A stretch of DNA of 22,301 nt from JBCCFW01 sp039029535 (GTDB taxonomy: Bacteria > Acidobacteriota > JBCCFW01): NCBI GenBank assembly GCA_039029535.1, contig JBCCFW010000126.1, forward strand, positions 1 to 22,301, read 5' to 3'. Numbering within the stretch: position 1 is the stretch's first letter; each line of letters starts with the position of its first letter. The position numbers were made by a program, and so were the translations under genes. Shown here piece after piece: positions 14,651-22,301 of this stretch. The notes below the pieces were generated by a model. That model saw only the letters and a program-made list of their open reading frames with translations, ran no database searches and was not told where the DNA came from.

Positions 14651-17600
14651 CTCACCCGACCGCGAGCTCTTCGCTCGCAGCATGGAGATCTTCAGCGAGC
14701 TGTTGGGCTTGCCCGTCACCGAGCGAGAGGTGCACCTGGCACGAGCCTGCGACGGTGATCCGGAGCTGCGAGCGGAGGTCGAGGCTCTTCTCGAGGCCGA
14801 GCAGACCAAGGATGGGCTGCTCGGAGCGCCTGGACCCGGACAGGCCCTCCGGGCGCGGACCGACGAGGTCACGAGCCCTCGGCTCCCGTCGGCGGCTCCC
14901 CATGCGATCGGTCCGTACCGCCTTCACCGCGTGCTCGGTGAGGGAGGCATGGGGACGGTCTACGAGGCCGAGCAGGAGCGACCGCGTCGTCGTGTCGCTC
15001 TCAAGCTGTTGCAGGGCCGTCTCGGTTCCGAAGCCGCCTGCCGTCGCTTCGAACGGGAGGCCGAGTTCCTCGGACAGCTCGGACATCCGGGGATCGCTCA
15101 GGTCTTCGAGAGTGGACTCCATCGCGATGTCCACGGTGGGTCCATCCCGTGGATCGCCATGGAGCTCGTCGAGGGGCGGACGATCCGGGAGCACGCCGAC
15201 GCCGACCGGCTCGATCGTCGGGAGCGGATCGGCTTGATCCTCCAGGCTTGCGAGGCCGTTTCCCACGCCCATGCCCGTGGCATCGTCCACCGCGACCTGA
15301 AGCCCGACAACATCCTCGTCGACGAGTCCGGTCGCGTGCGGGTCCTCGACTTCGGGATCGCACGGGCGATGAACGAGCCCGATGACGCCACCACCCGATT
15401 GACGATGGTGGGGGACGTCGTCGGCACGCTCAGTTACATGAGCCCCGAGCAGGCCTGTGGTCGGTCCGACGACGTCGACGAGCGCTCCGACGTCTACTCG
15501 CTCGGCGTGGTCGCCTACGAGCTCCTGTCCGGACATCTCCCACACGACCTACGGGACTTGCCACTGGCGGACGCCCTCGGACACATTCGGGATCTCGAGG
15601 CCGACTCACTCGGGGCGACCGGGGGAGCGGAGGCAGGTGATCTCGACGTCATCGTCGCCAAGGCGTTGGAGAAGGACTCCGACCGTCGTTATGCCAGCGT
15701 CGCGGACCTCGCGGCCGACCTGCGTCGCTATCTCCGTCACGAGCCCATCGAGGCGCGGGCGCCGAGCGCGACCTACCGCTTCAAGCGACTGGTCCGGCGT
15801 CATCGCATGCTCGCCCTGGCCTTGCTCGGCGTGTTCGCGACGCTCGTGGCAGCCGTCGTGGTCAGCACGCGCTTCGCGCTCTCCGAGGCAACGGAGCGTC
15901 GGCGTGCCGACGAAACGGCCAGGAAGGCGATCGAGCGGGAGCAAGAGGCGCTCCGCGCACAGTATCGAGCGCAACTGTCCGCGGCCGGAGCGGCCGTGGA
16001 ACGGGGAGAGAGCTCGGCCGCCGGACGTCTCCTCGACGAGGCGCCCGAAGGGCATCGCGGGTGGGAGTGGAAGCAGCTCCGCTCCACGCTCGAGGACAGC
16101 GTGGCGCGCTGGCAAGCGCCGGCGGGCCTTCCGGTCGGTCTCGTCCTCGAGTCCGGTGCAGGTGGGCTGGTCGTGGCGACCGAGACGGCCGTCGAGAGCC
16201 TGAGCTTGCCCGGGTGTGAGACCCGCTGGTCCTGGCGAGCCCCCGAGGGCTCTGAAGTGGTCGCGCTCTCGCCGGACGGGACGCGGGCCCTCGTGCTGCG
16301 CGAGGGCGAGGTCGACTTGCTGACTCCTGCAACGGGGGCGAGCACTCGCATCGCGACGGGCACGACGGGCCGGGCCGAGTTCTCGATCGATGGGGGCGTC
16401 GCGTGGGCCTTGGCTCGCGAAGCCGGAGGCCTCGAGTCGGTGACCATCGCCGATGCGCGCAGCGGTGTCGTCCTGTCACGCACGCAGCTCTCGGACGTTG
16501 AACGCCGCTGGATCGCCGTCACGGAAGGGTTCATCGTGAGCTCGACGAAGGAGCCAGGCTTGCTCGTTCGAGAGACGACGAGAGACGGAGCCCTCCGACA
16601 CCATGATGGACCGACCGTCGGCTCGGGGTGGATCGGACCCCTCGGGAAGCGAGTGTTCGGCAAGACGGCTCACGAGTCGGGTCGCACGGTGACGTGGGAC
16701 CTGCGGTCGGGGCGGCTCTTGCCCTGGGCAGACGTCGGTGAGGACCTGGCCGGCATCCACCACATCAGCCTCGACGAGAGCGAGACGTTGCTGGCCCTGG
16801 TGCACGCGAACGGTCTGGCGCGTCTGGTCGACGGGCGGAGTGGACGGCCCATCGCCGTGATCGCACAGTCGGATCCGGGCGGCTGGACCCTCGCTCCTGC
16901 CATCCACGAGGAGGCAGGGCTCGTGGTCGCGGAGGGCGCGCATCACGCGCTCGTGGTCGCCTCCACGAACGACGGCACCGTGCTGCGACGCCTGCGTGGA
17001 CACGGTCGTGCGATCCGCACGGCGGTGTTCAGCCCGGATGGGCAGCTCCTCGCGTCGCTCGACATGAACGGAGTCCTGCGTCTGTGGGACCTCTCCGTGC
17101 TCGAGGATGCGGCGGTTCTCCTGGGACACGAGAGCTACGTCTACGACGTCGCCATCTCCCCGGACGGACGACGGGTCGCGACGGCGGCTTGGGACGGGAC
17201 GACGCGGCTCTGGGACCTGGCCAGCGGCCAAGGGTTGGCCACGTTGACCACTCCATCGAGACAGCCCTACTACGGCAAGGTCGCCTGGAGCTCGGATGGC
17301 CGTCGGCTGGCGGTCGTGCATGGTCGCACCACGGCCCTCTGGGACGCGGTGACCGGGGGCTTGCTGGGGACGCGACGTCTCGTCGACTCCGATCGGATGG
17401 CCACCCCGATGGACGAGCCCTCCGGCGTGGCCTGGCATCCCTCGGGCGAGCTCTTCGTCGTGGGCTCCGTGGGACGCTTCGTGCAGGCTCACGTCGTGGG
17501 TGGGGCCTCCGGTCTTCCCGAGGCGGAGCAGTGGCCGATGCGAGGGGAGTCCCTGGCCTTCAGTCCTGACGGACGCCTACTCGCGGTCACCGTCAAGACG

Positions 17601-18212
17601 AGCGTCGAGCTCTGGGACCTGGAGACGCAGGCAAGAGTTGCCCGGCACGACCAGCCGACGAGCCGACTCAGGAAGGTCGTGTTCTCACCGGACGGTGCGT
17701 CGGTCGCGGCCGTCAGCGACGACTCGCACCTGCGAGTCTGGTCGGTGTCCGCCGGCGAGCTGCTCGTCGAGGTGAAGGCCCATGGCGATCAGGCCCATGG
17801 GATGGCTTGGAGCCCGGACGGCACGCGACTCGCCACGGGAGGCAGTGATCGCGTGATCCGCATCTGGGACGCGACGACCGGTGACCGGCTTGCGTCGCTC
17901 TCCGGTCACGAGCGCTACGTCTATGCCCTCGCCTGGAGTCCGGACGGCCGCGTGCTCGTGTCGGGCTCGGGCGATGCAACGGTGCGGCTCTGGGACAGCG
18001 AGCCGCGCGGGGAGCGCTTGATGAGACGGCGTGAGCGGGCTCGGCTCAGGGACTCGGTCATGCCGGCCGTCCGGGCTGCGCTGAGGACAGCGAGTGCCGA
18101 GGCAGCAGCCGACGAGCTGGGGAGTCGTCCGGACTGGAGCGAGGCCGAGCGCTGGGTGGCGCTCGACCTCGTGCTCGAGCTCACGAGCGCGGAAGCTCAG
18201 GAGGCCAGGTGA
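14643..18212 (+). CDS. Membrane Ser/Thr protein kinase with WD40 sensor domain
   Basis: This is a signalling protein of about 1189 residues. Residues 1-60 are the acidic helical leader typical of planctomycete-type kinases. Residues about 90-370 form a complete Hanks-type kinase: GEGGMGTVYEA (99-109), catalytic Lys121, HRDLKPDN (216-223) with Asp218, DFG (236-238), a SYMSPEQ segment and a DVYSLGVVAYELL helix. All key residues are present. One membrane span lies at about 389-413, followed by a charged coiled-coil-like stretch. The rest is WD40 beta-propeller: degenerate blades to about 790, then clear blades (FSPDGxxLAS...LRLWDL) from about 794 to 1120. The GTG start at 14643 has GGAG five bases upstream and overlaps the end of lysR; an ATG at 14682 is an alternative. 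It probably senses an extracytoplasmic signal and acts with the downstream sigma factor. Confidence 0.95.
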   Translation: MPDSPDRELFARSMEIFSELLGLPVTEREVHLARACDGDPELRAEVEALLEAEQTKDGLLGAPGPGQALRARTDEVTSPRLPSAAPHAIGPYRLHRVLGEGGMGTVYEAEQERPRRRVALKLLQGRLGSEAACRRFEREAEFLGQLGHPGIAQVFESGLHRDVHGGSIPWIAMELVEGRTIREHADADRLDRRERIGLILQACEAVSHAHARGIVHRDLKPDNILVDESGRVRVLDFGIARAMNEPDDATTRLTMVGDVVGTLSYMSPEQACGRSDDVDERSDVYSLGVVAYELLSGHLPHDLRDLPLADALGHIRDLEADSLGATGGAEAGDLDVIVAKALEKDSDRRYASVADLAADLRRYLRHEPIEARAPSATYRFKRLVRRHRMLALALLGVFATLVAAVVVSTRFALSEATERRRADETARKAIEREQEALRAQYRAQLSAAGAAVERGESSAAGRLLDEAPEGHRGWEWKQLRSTLEDSVARWQAPAGLPVGLVLESGAGGLVVATETAVESLSLPGCETRWSWRAPEGSEVVALSPDGTRALVLREGEVDLLTPATGASTRIATGTTGRAEFSIDGGVAWALAREAGGLESVTIADARSGVVLSRTQLSDVERRWIAVTEGFIVSSTKEPGLLVRETTRDGALRHHDGPTVGSGWIGPLGKRVFGKTAHESGRTVTWDLRSGRLLPWADVGEDLAGIHHISLDESETLLALVHANGLARLVDGRSGRPIAVIAQSDPGGWTLAPAIHEEAGLVVAEGAHHALVVASTNDGTVLRRLRGHGRAIRTAVFSPDGQLLASLDMNGVLRLWDLSVLEDAAVLLGHESYVYDVAISPDGRRVATAAWDGTTRLWDLASGQGLATLTTPSRQPYYGKVAWSSDGRRLAVVHGRTTALWDAVTGGLLGTRRLVDSDRMATPMDEPSGVAWHPSGELFVVGSVGRFVQAHVVGGASGLPEAEQWPMRGESLAFSPDGRLLAVTVKTSVELWDLETQARVARHDQPTSRLRKVVFSPDGASVAAVSDDSHLRVWSVSAGELLVEVKAHGDQAHGMAWSPDGTRLATGGSDRVIRIWDATTGDRLASLSGHERYVYALAWSPDGRVLVSGSGDATVRLWDSEPRGERLMRRRERARLRDSVMPAVRAALRTASAEAAADELGSRPDWSEAERWVALDLVLELTSAEAQEAR

Positions 18213-18234
18213 GGTGCCAGGGAGCGATGACATG

Positions 18235-18250
18235 CTGCTCACCGGAGCAG
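18235..18250 (+). promoter_or_regulatory. Hairpin overlapping the sigma-factor ribosome binding site
   Basis: CTGCTC (18235-18240) pairs perfectly with GAGCAG (18245-18250) around the loop ACCG. The likely ribosome binding site GGAG (18244-18247), ten bases before the ATG at 18258, is mostly inside this stem. It could limit translation of the sigma factor unless ribosomes arriving from the kinase gene open it. Confidence 0.4.
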
Positions 18251-18257
18251 TGATGCG

Positions 18258-18839
18258 ATGAGTGAGCCTCAGGATCGACAGGAACCGAAGGGGCCCGAGA
18301 TCACGAGGGTCTTGCGGGCGGCTGCCTCGGGTGACGCCGAAGCAAGCGACCGTCTCTGGGAGCTGGTCGAGCGAGAGCTCCGGTCGCTCGCGGGTCGGCT
18401 CATGAAGTCGGAGAAGGCGGGCCACACCCTCCAGGCGACCGCGGTGGTCCACGAGGCCTTCCTCCAGCTCCAGGGAGACCTGCCCGAGCTCAACGACCGT
18501 CGTCACTTCCTCGCGATCGCGGCGCGGGTCATGCGCCGCGTGCTGGTCGAGCACGCCCGCCGACGCGATGCGGCCAAGCGGGGCGGAGACTGGGAGCGCG
18601 TGAGCCTCGCCGGCGTCGGGGAAGGGGCCGAGACGGTGGGCGACGAGCGCATCCTCGCCTTGCACGAAGCCCTCGAGAAGCTCGCCGAGCTCTCCGAGAT
18701 CCGGGCGGCGGTGGTCGAGGAGCACTGGTTCGGGGGCATGACCTTCGACGAGATCGCTGCCCACCACGGCCTGAGCACGCGGCAAGCGCGGCAGCACTGG
18801 CTCGAGGCGCGAGCCTGGCTCCAGAGCCGAATGAAGTGA
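18258..18839 (+). CDS. ECF-type RNA polymerase sigma factor (TIGR02999-like)
   Basis: This is a sigma-70-family factor of 193 residues, the usual size for the ECF-like subfamily described by TIGR02999. Region 2 spans about residues 15-100 (ASDRLWELVERELRSLAG, then TLQATAVVHEAFLQL, RHFLAIAARVMRRVLVEHAR). A basic linker (RRRDAAKRGG) follows. Region 4 with its helix-turn-helix is at about 155-190 (GGMTFDEIAAHHGLSTRQAR, HWLEARAWL). Members of this subfamily commonly neighbour Ser/Thr kinases with WD40 or TPR parts. Here the order is kinase then sigma, 45 bases apart, whereas the sigma gene is often first. It probably directs RNA polymerase to envelope or stress genes under control of the kinase (inference). 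Its ribosome binding site is partly in a hairpin, and a strong terminator follows. Confidence 0.93.
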   Translation: MSEPQDRQEPKGPEITRVLRAAASGDAEASDRLWELVERELRSLAGRLMKSEKAGHTLQATAVVHEAFLQLQGDLPELNDRRHFLAIAARVMRRVLVEHARRRDAAKRGGDWERVSLAGVGEGAETVGDERILALHEALEKLAELSEIRAAVVEEHWFGGMTFDEIAAHHGLSTRQARQHWLEARAWLQSRMK

Positions 18840-18843
18840 GGCA

Positions 18844-18870
18844 GCCTCCTCGGGACGAGCCCGAGGAGGC
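18844..18870. terminator. 11-bp perfect terminator between convergent genes
   Basis: GCCTCCTCGGG (18844-18854) pairs perfectly with CCCGAGGAGGC (18860-18870) around a 5-base loop. It starts five bases after the sigma-factor stop and ends 25 bases from the stop of the convergent glycine-rich gene. A short T-run (GTTTTC) follows on the plus strand, so it should end the kinase-sigma transcript and may also act on the opposite strand. Confidence 0.85.
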
Positions 18871-18895
18871 AGTGGTCGTTTTCGAGGAAGGTGAG

Positions 18896-21010
18896 CTACT
18901 CGAAGAGGACCTCGCGCTCGGGCCAGGGCCACTGGACGTCCGAACAGCGGTCCTCGGTGTTCTCGCAGAACGCCTGTCCGCCGAGAGCGGCGCAGTCGGC
19001 CGCCGTCATGACGTCCTCGTACTCGTCGCCACCGTCGAAGTAGGCGCAGCACACGAGGTCGTCCTCACAGGCTTCTTCGGTCGTCTCCTCGCACTGAACC
19101 TCGTAGGTCTCCTCGCACTCCACCCAGCAACGACACTGACCGCCTTCGACGGTGAGGGCCGGCGTGCAGTCGTTGAGCGTGACCCTCATGCAGTCACCCG
19201 TGTACTCGTCGCCGTAGGTTTCCTTGCAGTAGGTCGGACAGTGGACTGCGACGGGATGACCATGGCCGGGGTTGCCGTGGTTGTGGCAACCGGTGGCCGC
19301 GGGTCCGGTCTCGAGCACCGTGAAGTCGTCCAGGCACACCTCGACGAGGTCACCGGTGCGGTCACGAGACCTCGGGCCGCAGGTGCTGTCGGTGCTGTGG
19401 TAGGGATGACACTCGGCGGTCTCGGCCGCCCAGCCCGCGATCTCGTCGAACCAGCCGGGGCGCGTGGGGATGGGGTGGGGAGTCGATCCCGGAGGCGGGT
19501 CGCCGTCGTCATGGGGCAGCGTGCCGGTCCCGGGTCCACGGAAGCCGTGGCCGTGCTCGTGCTCGTGATGCGGGTCGGTCTCGCGCTCGGGTACTTCGAC
19601 CTCGGGCTCGGGCGTGACCACCACGCCGTCGGAGTCGCACTCGTTCGAGCCCACGCCGTTGCCGTTGCCACCCTGAGCGCCGTTGGCACCGGCGGGCATG
19701 CCGGCACCACCGGCTCCTCCTGCACCACCGCTGCCGCCGTGGGCGCGAGCCTGGCCACCCATGGTCCCGAGGAACACGCGCGCATCAGCCCGTGCACCGC
19801 GACCACCGGCGCCACCGGCACCGCCGGCACCGAAGGTACTCGCGCCGCCCTTGCCACCCTTGCCGCCGCTTCCGGCGGTGGCGTTGGCGTTGTCCTCGCA
19901 GCAGGCGTCGGAGAGGGCGCGTCCGCCCGCGCCGCCGGCACCACCAGCGCCACCTGCGCCGGCTCCGGCGCCGGCTCCACCGGGACCGCCCTTGCCGCCG
20001 TCACCGCCGAGAGTTCCGGCGTAGCAGGTCGAGCCCATGACGGGCACGCACTTTGCCGACGCGGTGCCGCCGGCACCACCGGGTCCACCAGCTCCACCGG
20101 CGCCGTTGGGAGCGGCACCGTTGCCGCCCGGACCACCGGCGCCGCCGCCGGTGGCGATCGCTTCGAGACGCTGACCGTTGCACTCTTCTTCGGGCTTGAT
20201 GACGGTCGTGCCCGCGGCACCGCCAGTGCCGCCGGTACCACCCGTCGTGTCGGGGATGACCGCATGACCGCCCTGGCCACCAGCGCCACCGGCGCCGGGG
20301 ATGCCGACGATGTCGGCCGTGACGACCGCGTGCGCGAGGATGCTGCCGCCGTCGCCACCCGGACCGCCGTCTTGCGGAGGAGTGGAGTGGGTGCCGTCGG
20401 TGCCACGCAGCCCGGCGCCGCCGTCGCCGGCGACGAGGAGCGCGGCGGAGCCGGCGCCGTCGACGAAGACGTCGATGTCACCGCCGGGAGCACCCGCGCG
20501 CGAACCGGCCGAGCCACCGGGGGCACTGCACGCGAGGATGAGGATGGTCTCCCGCGACTCGTCGATCACGAGGTCGGCGCCGTGTTCCGAGGCCTGACCT
20601 GCGACGATCGCACGGACGGTGACCGGTCGTGAGCCGGCCTGAGCGTCCTCGAAGGACAGCTCGAGCTCGGTCTCGAGCGTCGTGTTCTTGGCGACCAGGG
20701 GTCGTCCGGCCTCGCAGACCCGCGTCGCGAGGTCGGCGAGGGCGTGCGCGTCATCGAAGCTGATCTTCGGAGCGTCGGGATGCGCGGTCACCCTGGGCAA
20801 GGCCTTGGAGGGGAGGGAATCGAAGCTCTCAATCACGAGCTCCCGGAGCTGGGCAGAGGGCTCGAGAAGAACGGGTCCCGAGCGCTCGGTCAGGGTCGGC
20901 TTGAACTGGGCCTGCTTGGCCTGGGACGGGGACGTGCCGAAGCGAATGAGGGCGAGAAGCACCACGGAGGCGCCGAGGACGAACGGGAGCGTTCGCGCTT
21001 TGCGGTTCAT
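18896..21010 (-). CDS. Glycine-rich (GGxGG) surface protein with His/Cys-rich C-terminus
   Basis: This is a predicted exported protein of about 704 residues with no named family. Residues 1-31 look like a signal peptide or membrane anchor (KARTLPFVLGASVVLLAL). Residues 32-160 are an ordinary mixed domain with no recognised fold. Residues about 163-455 are dominated by Gly and Ala in GGxGG/GAGG motifs, interrupted by short segments with Cys pairs (KPEEECNG, ECDSDG, DACCED). A His/Glu stretch (HHEHEHGHG, about 480) and a Pro-rich linker follow. The last 170 residues carry about 20 cysteines, ending in an ALGGQAFC region and a Trp/Glu tail. AAGGAG precedes the start; the ATG at 21010 is used, though an adjacent TTG at 21013 is possible. 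The composition suggests an extended, disulphide-bonded surface or matrix protein, perhaps metal-binding. Function is unknown. Confidence 0.83.
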   Translation of the reverse strand: MNRKARTLPFVLGASVVLLALIRFGTSPSQAKQAQFKPTLTERSGPVLLEPSAQLRELVIESFDSLPSKALPRVTAHPDAPKISFDDAHALADLATRVCEAGRPLVAKNTTLETELELSFEDAQAGSRPVTVRAIVAGQASEHGADLVIDESRETILILACSAPGGSAGSRAGAPGGDIDVFVDGAGSAALLVAGDGGAGLRGTDGTHSTPPQDGGPGGDGGSILAHAVVTADIVGIPGAGGAGGQGGHAVIPDTTGGTGGTGGAAGTTVIKPEEECNGQRLEAIATGGGAGGPGGNGAAPNGAGGAGGPGGAGGTASAKCVPVMGSTCYAGTLGGDGGKGGPGGAGAGAGAGGAGGAGGAGGRALSDACCEDNANATAGSGGKGGKGGASTFGAGGAGGAGGRGARADARVFLGTMGGQARAHGGSGGAGGAGGAGMPAGANGAQGGNGNGVGSNECDSDGVVVTPEPEVEVPERETDPHHEHEHGHGFRGPGTGTLPHDDGDPPPGSTPHPIPTRPGWFDEIAGWAAETAECHPYHSTDSTCGPRSRDRTGDLVEVCLDDFTVLETGPAATGCHNHGNPGHGHPVAVHCPTYCKETYGDEYTGDCMRVTLNDCTPALTVEGGQCRCWVECEETYEVQCEETTEEACEDDLVCCAYFDGGDEYEDVMTAADCAALGGQAFCENTEDRCSDVQWPWPEREVLFE
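19645..20524 (-). repeat. Low-complexity region encoding Gly/Ala-rich GGxGG repeats
   Basis: On the plus strand this zone is a dense run of CCACCGGCG-like and CCGCC-like words. They encode irregular GGAGG, GGPGG and GGKGG motifs on the minus strand. There is no fixed period, unlike the TSP3 repeats elsewhere in the window. Such DNA is prone to slippage and assembly error. Limits are approximate. Confidence 0.85.
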
Positions 21011-21439
21011 CAAGTCGATCTCCTTGGAAAGTCGAAACCGTCACTCGCAACTCATGCAAGCGACGAAGACGGGAGGAGATCGGCCGGCCGCCTCGGCGCC
21101 GGGCGTGCTTGCAGATGTGCGCGCTCACGCCCGCGAGCGTGGAGCGAGCCGTCTAGGGCCTCCGGACGGGGAACACGGAGACCACGGGAGTGGAGCCGGG
21201 AGCGGTACGAGCCGCCCCTCCCACTGACCTCGGGCAGGGGGGAGCCTGGGCCGGTGACGGGGGAACTGCCTTGCGGGAAGCAGCACCTCGGTCGTGTCAC
21301 CGGCCGAGGACGTTCGCGACGTTCTGAGGTCTCCTGAATTGCATGGCACTCGGACGAGTTCGTCCATGCCCCCCCTGGTCATTTGATTAGGAGGGTCGTT
21401 AGTGAGAGTGGGTTCTCAACTTGGGTTCGTCGTCGCGCG
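21011..21439 (-). promoter_or_regulatory. 429-bp non-coding region with competing stem-loops
   Basis: No supportable gene is seen here. The region lies between the end of the glutamate-synthase-like gene and the start of the glycine-rich gene, both on the minus strand. GGCCGGTGAC (21249-21258) pairs perfectly with GTCACCGGCC (21296-21305). This excludes a second stem, CCTCGG (21286-21291) with CCGAGG (21304-21309). The layout fits a long structured 5' leader or attenuator for the glycine-rich gene, but a small RNA or simple spacer is possible. Confidence 0.45.
21341..21369 (-). terminator. Two-part hairpin after the glutamate-synthase-like gene
   Basis: GCATGG (21341-21346) pairs with CCATGC (21364-21369), and inside it ACTCG (21348-21352) pairs with CGAGT (21355-21359). 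The structure lies 71 bases past the stop of the minus-strand gene ending at 21440. There is no T-run, so it is a moderate terminator candidate. Confidence 0.45.
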
Positions 21440-22294
21440 TCAAGCCGAGACGCCTCCGAACGCAACGCCCGTGAGCTCGGCCATGTCTTTCTTCCACGTG
21501 GTCAGGTCGTCGATGCAGAACTGGCCCAGTCGAGAGTGACCGCAGGCCCGAGCCATGACCTGCATGAGCTCGGTGCTGGCCTCGAAGAAACGAGCGAGAC
21601 GTTGCGCGGCGACCTCGACGTCGAGTCGGGCTCGCAGGTGCTCTTGCTGGGTCGCGATGCCGGCGGGGCAGTTGTTGGTGTTGCAGATCCTTGCGCCGAC
21701 ACAGCCGATGGCCTGCATGGCCGAGTTCGAGAGAGCGACGCCGTCGGCACCGAGGCAGAGGGCCTTGATGAAGTCGGACGGCGTGCGCAGGCCGCCGGTG
21801 ATGATCAACGTGACGTCCGAGCGATCCTTGCGATCGAGATGTCGACGGGCCCGAGCGAGGGCCGGGATTGTCGGCACCGAGATGTTGTCGCGGAAGATGA
21901 GAGGCGCAGCACCCGTGCCCCCGCCACGTCCGTCGAGGATCACGTAGTCGGCGCTGGCCTCGAGCGCGAAGTCGAGGTCGGCCTCCACGTGTTGGGCCGA
22001 GAGCTTGAAGCCGATGGGGATGCCGCCGCTGATCTCACGCACGCGGTCGGCGAGCGCGGCGAAGTCGGCAGGGGTGTTCAGCTCGGGGAAGGTCGAAGGC
22101 GAGATGGCGTCTTGGCCTTCGGGAAGACCACGGACCTCCGCGATCTTGCCGATGACCTTCCGGGCGGGAAGATGGCCGCCGGTACCGGTCTTCGCACCCT
22201 GTCCTCCCTTGAAGTGGAAGGCCTGCCAGCAGCGCTGCCATAGCGTTCGGCCAAGGCTTGCAAATTGTGCTGGATCTGAGCCCGAGGGCCCGGA
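21440..22294 (-). CDS. FMN-binding glutamate synthase-type protein, C-terminal part (partial)
   Basis: This is the C-terminal 284 or so residues of a protein of the FMN-dependent glutamate synthase family, which normally forms glutamate from 2-oxoglutarate using ammonia or glutamine-derived nitrogen. Recognisable segments are FHFKGGQGAKTGTGGHLPA, KVIGKIAEVRGLPEG, GGIPIGFKLSAQHVEADL, ILDGRGGGTGAAPLIFRDN, and LIITGGLRTPSDFIKALCLG in the FMN-binding half-barrel. Next comes Cys-X5-Cys-X4-Cys around CNTNNCPAGIATQ, the 3Fe-4S cluster motif of the family. It ends in the typical QFCIDDLTTWKKDMAELTG tail. The N-terminal part is missing. The frame stays open upstream to about 22294, where an in-frame TAA (22295-22297) sits five bases from the window edge, although family resemblance fades before that. 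Truncation by the window, a junction artefact or a true break are all possible. No start codon is assigned. Confidence 0.88.
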   Translation of the reverse strand, partial: SGPSGSDPAQFASLGRTLWQRCWQAFHFKGGQGAKTGTGGHLPARKVIGKIAEVRGLPEGQDAISPSTFPELNTPADFAALADRVREISGGIPIGFKLSAQHVEADLDFALEASADYVILDGRGGGTGAAPLIFRDNISVPTIPALARARRHLDRKDRSDVTLIITGGLRTPSDFIKALCLGADGVALSNSAMQAIGCVGARICNTNNCPAGIATQQEHLRARLDVEVAAQRLARFFEASTELMQVMARACGHSRLGQFCIDDLTTWKKDMAELTGVAFGGVSA

Positions 22295-22301
22295 TTAATT
22301 G

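Noticed and set aside
19645..20524. Assignment of the glycine-rich protein to the mycobacterial PE_PGRS family
   Set aside because: It shares GGxGG composition but lacks the PE N-terminal domain and has a signal peptide and a Cys-rich end instead.
18836..20632. Plus-strand open frame opposite the glycine-rich gene, Gly/Ala/Thr-rich
   Set aside because: It starts in the terminator hairpin, has no signal peptide and is explained by complementary low-complexity DNA; the minus frame has start site, ribosome binding site and Cys-rich domain.

Overview
The window is a GC-rich (roughly two-thirds GC) bacterial chromosome segment. It is dense with secreted or cell-surface proteins and also carries one signalling operon. 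The style suggests a planctomycete or a close ecological equivalent. The hints are a very large Ser/Thr kinase with a cytoplasmic N-terminal leader, a single membrane span and a WD40 sensor; an ECF-type sigma factor of the family usually paired with such kinases; and several Cys/Asp-rich thrombospondin type 3 (TSP3) repeat proteins. Acidobacteria or myxobacteria cannot be excluded from sequence reading alone. No rRNA, tRNA, CRISPR array or transposase gene was seen.

Left part (1-8016): an AT-rich leader (1 to about 200) containing a perfect 46-bp inverted repeat; a GH25 lysozyme-like lipoprotein; a secreted glycosidase-like protein with five exact 43-residue TSP3 repeats; and a secreted TPR/DUF6624 protein. 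Next come two divergently transcribed genes (4550-6037 minus, 6253-7944 plus) for related secreted proteins of no recognised family.

Middle part (8017-14650): a second Cys-rich TSP3 protein; a phosphatidylserine-decarboxylase-like enzyme with the N-terminal PSDC domain also found in fungal tryptophan decarboxylase PsiD; a royal-jelly/Yellow (dopachrome-tautomerase-related) lipoprotein; and a small antibiotic-biosynthesis-type monooxygenase. The last two form an overlapping minus-strand pair, divergent from a LysR regulator. The gene types together suggest handling of aromatic or quinoid compounds (inference).

Right part (13721-22301): lysR, the WD40 kinase and the sigma factor form a tight plus-strand run, with lysR and the kinase overlapping by 8 bases. 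A perfect terminator separates the sigma gene from a convergent gene for a glycine-rich (GGxGG) surface protein with a His/Cys-rich C-terminus. After a 429-bp structured non-coding region comes the C-terminal part of an FMN-dependent glutamate-synthase-type protein, cut near the window edge. Convergent gene pairs are punctuated by strong GC-rich hairpins, and most genes have clear AGGAGG-like ribosome binding sites.

Both window ends look odd: a compositionally foreign hairpin on the left, and an in-frame stop within the last bases on the right. Each end could be a contig-end artefact.
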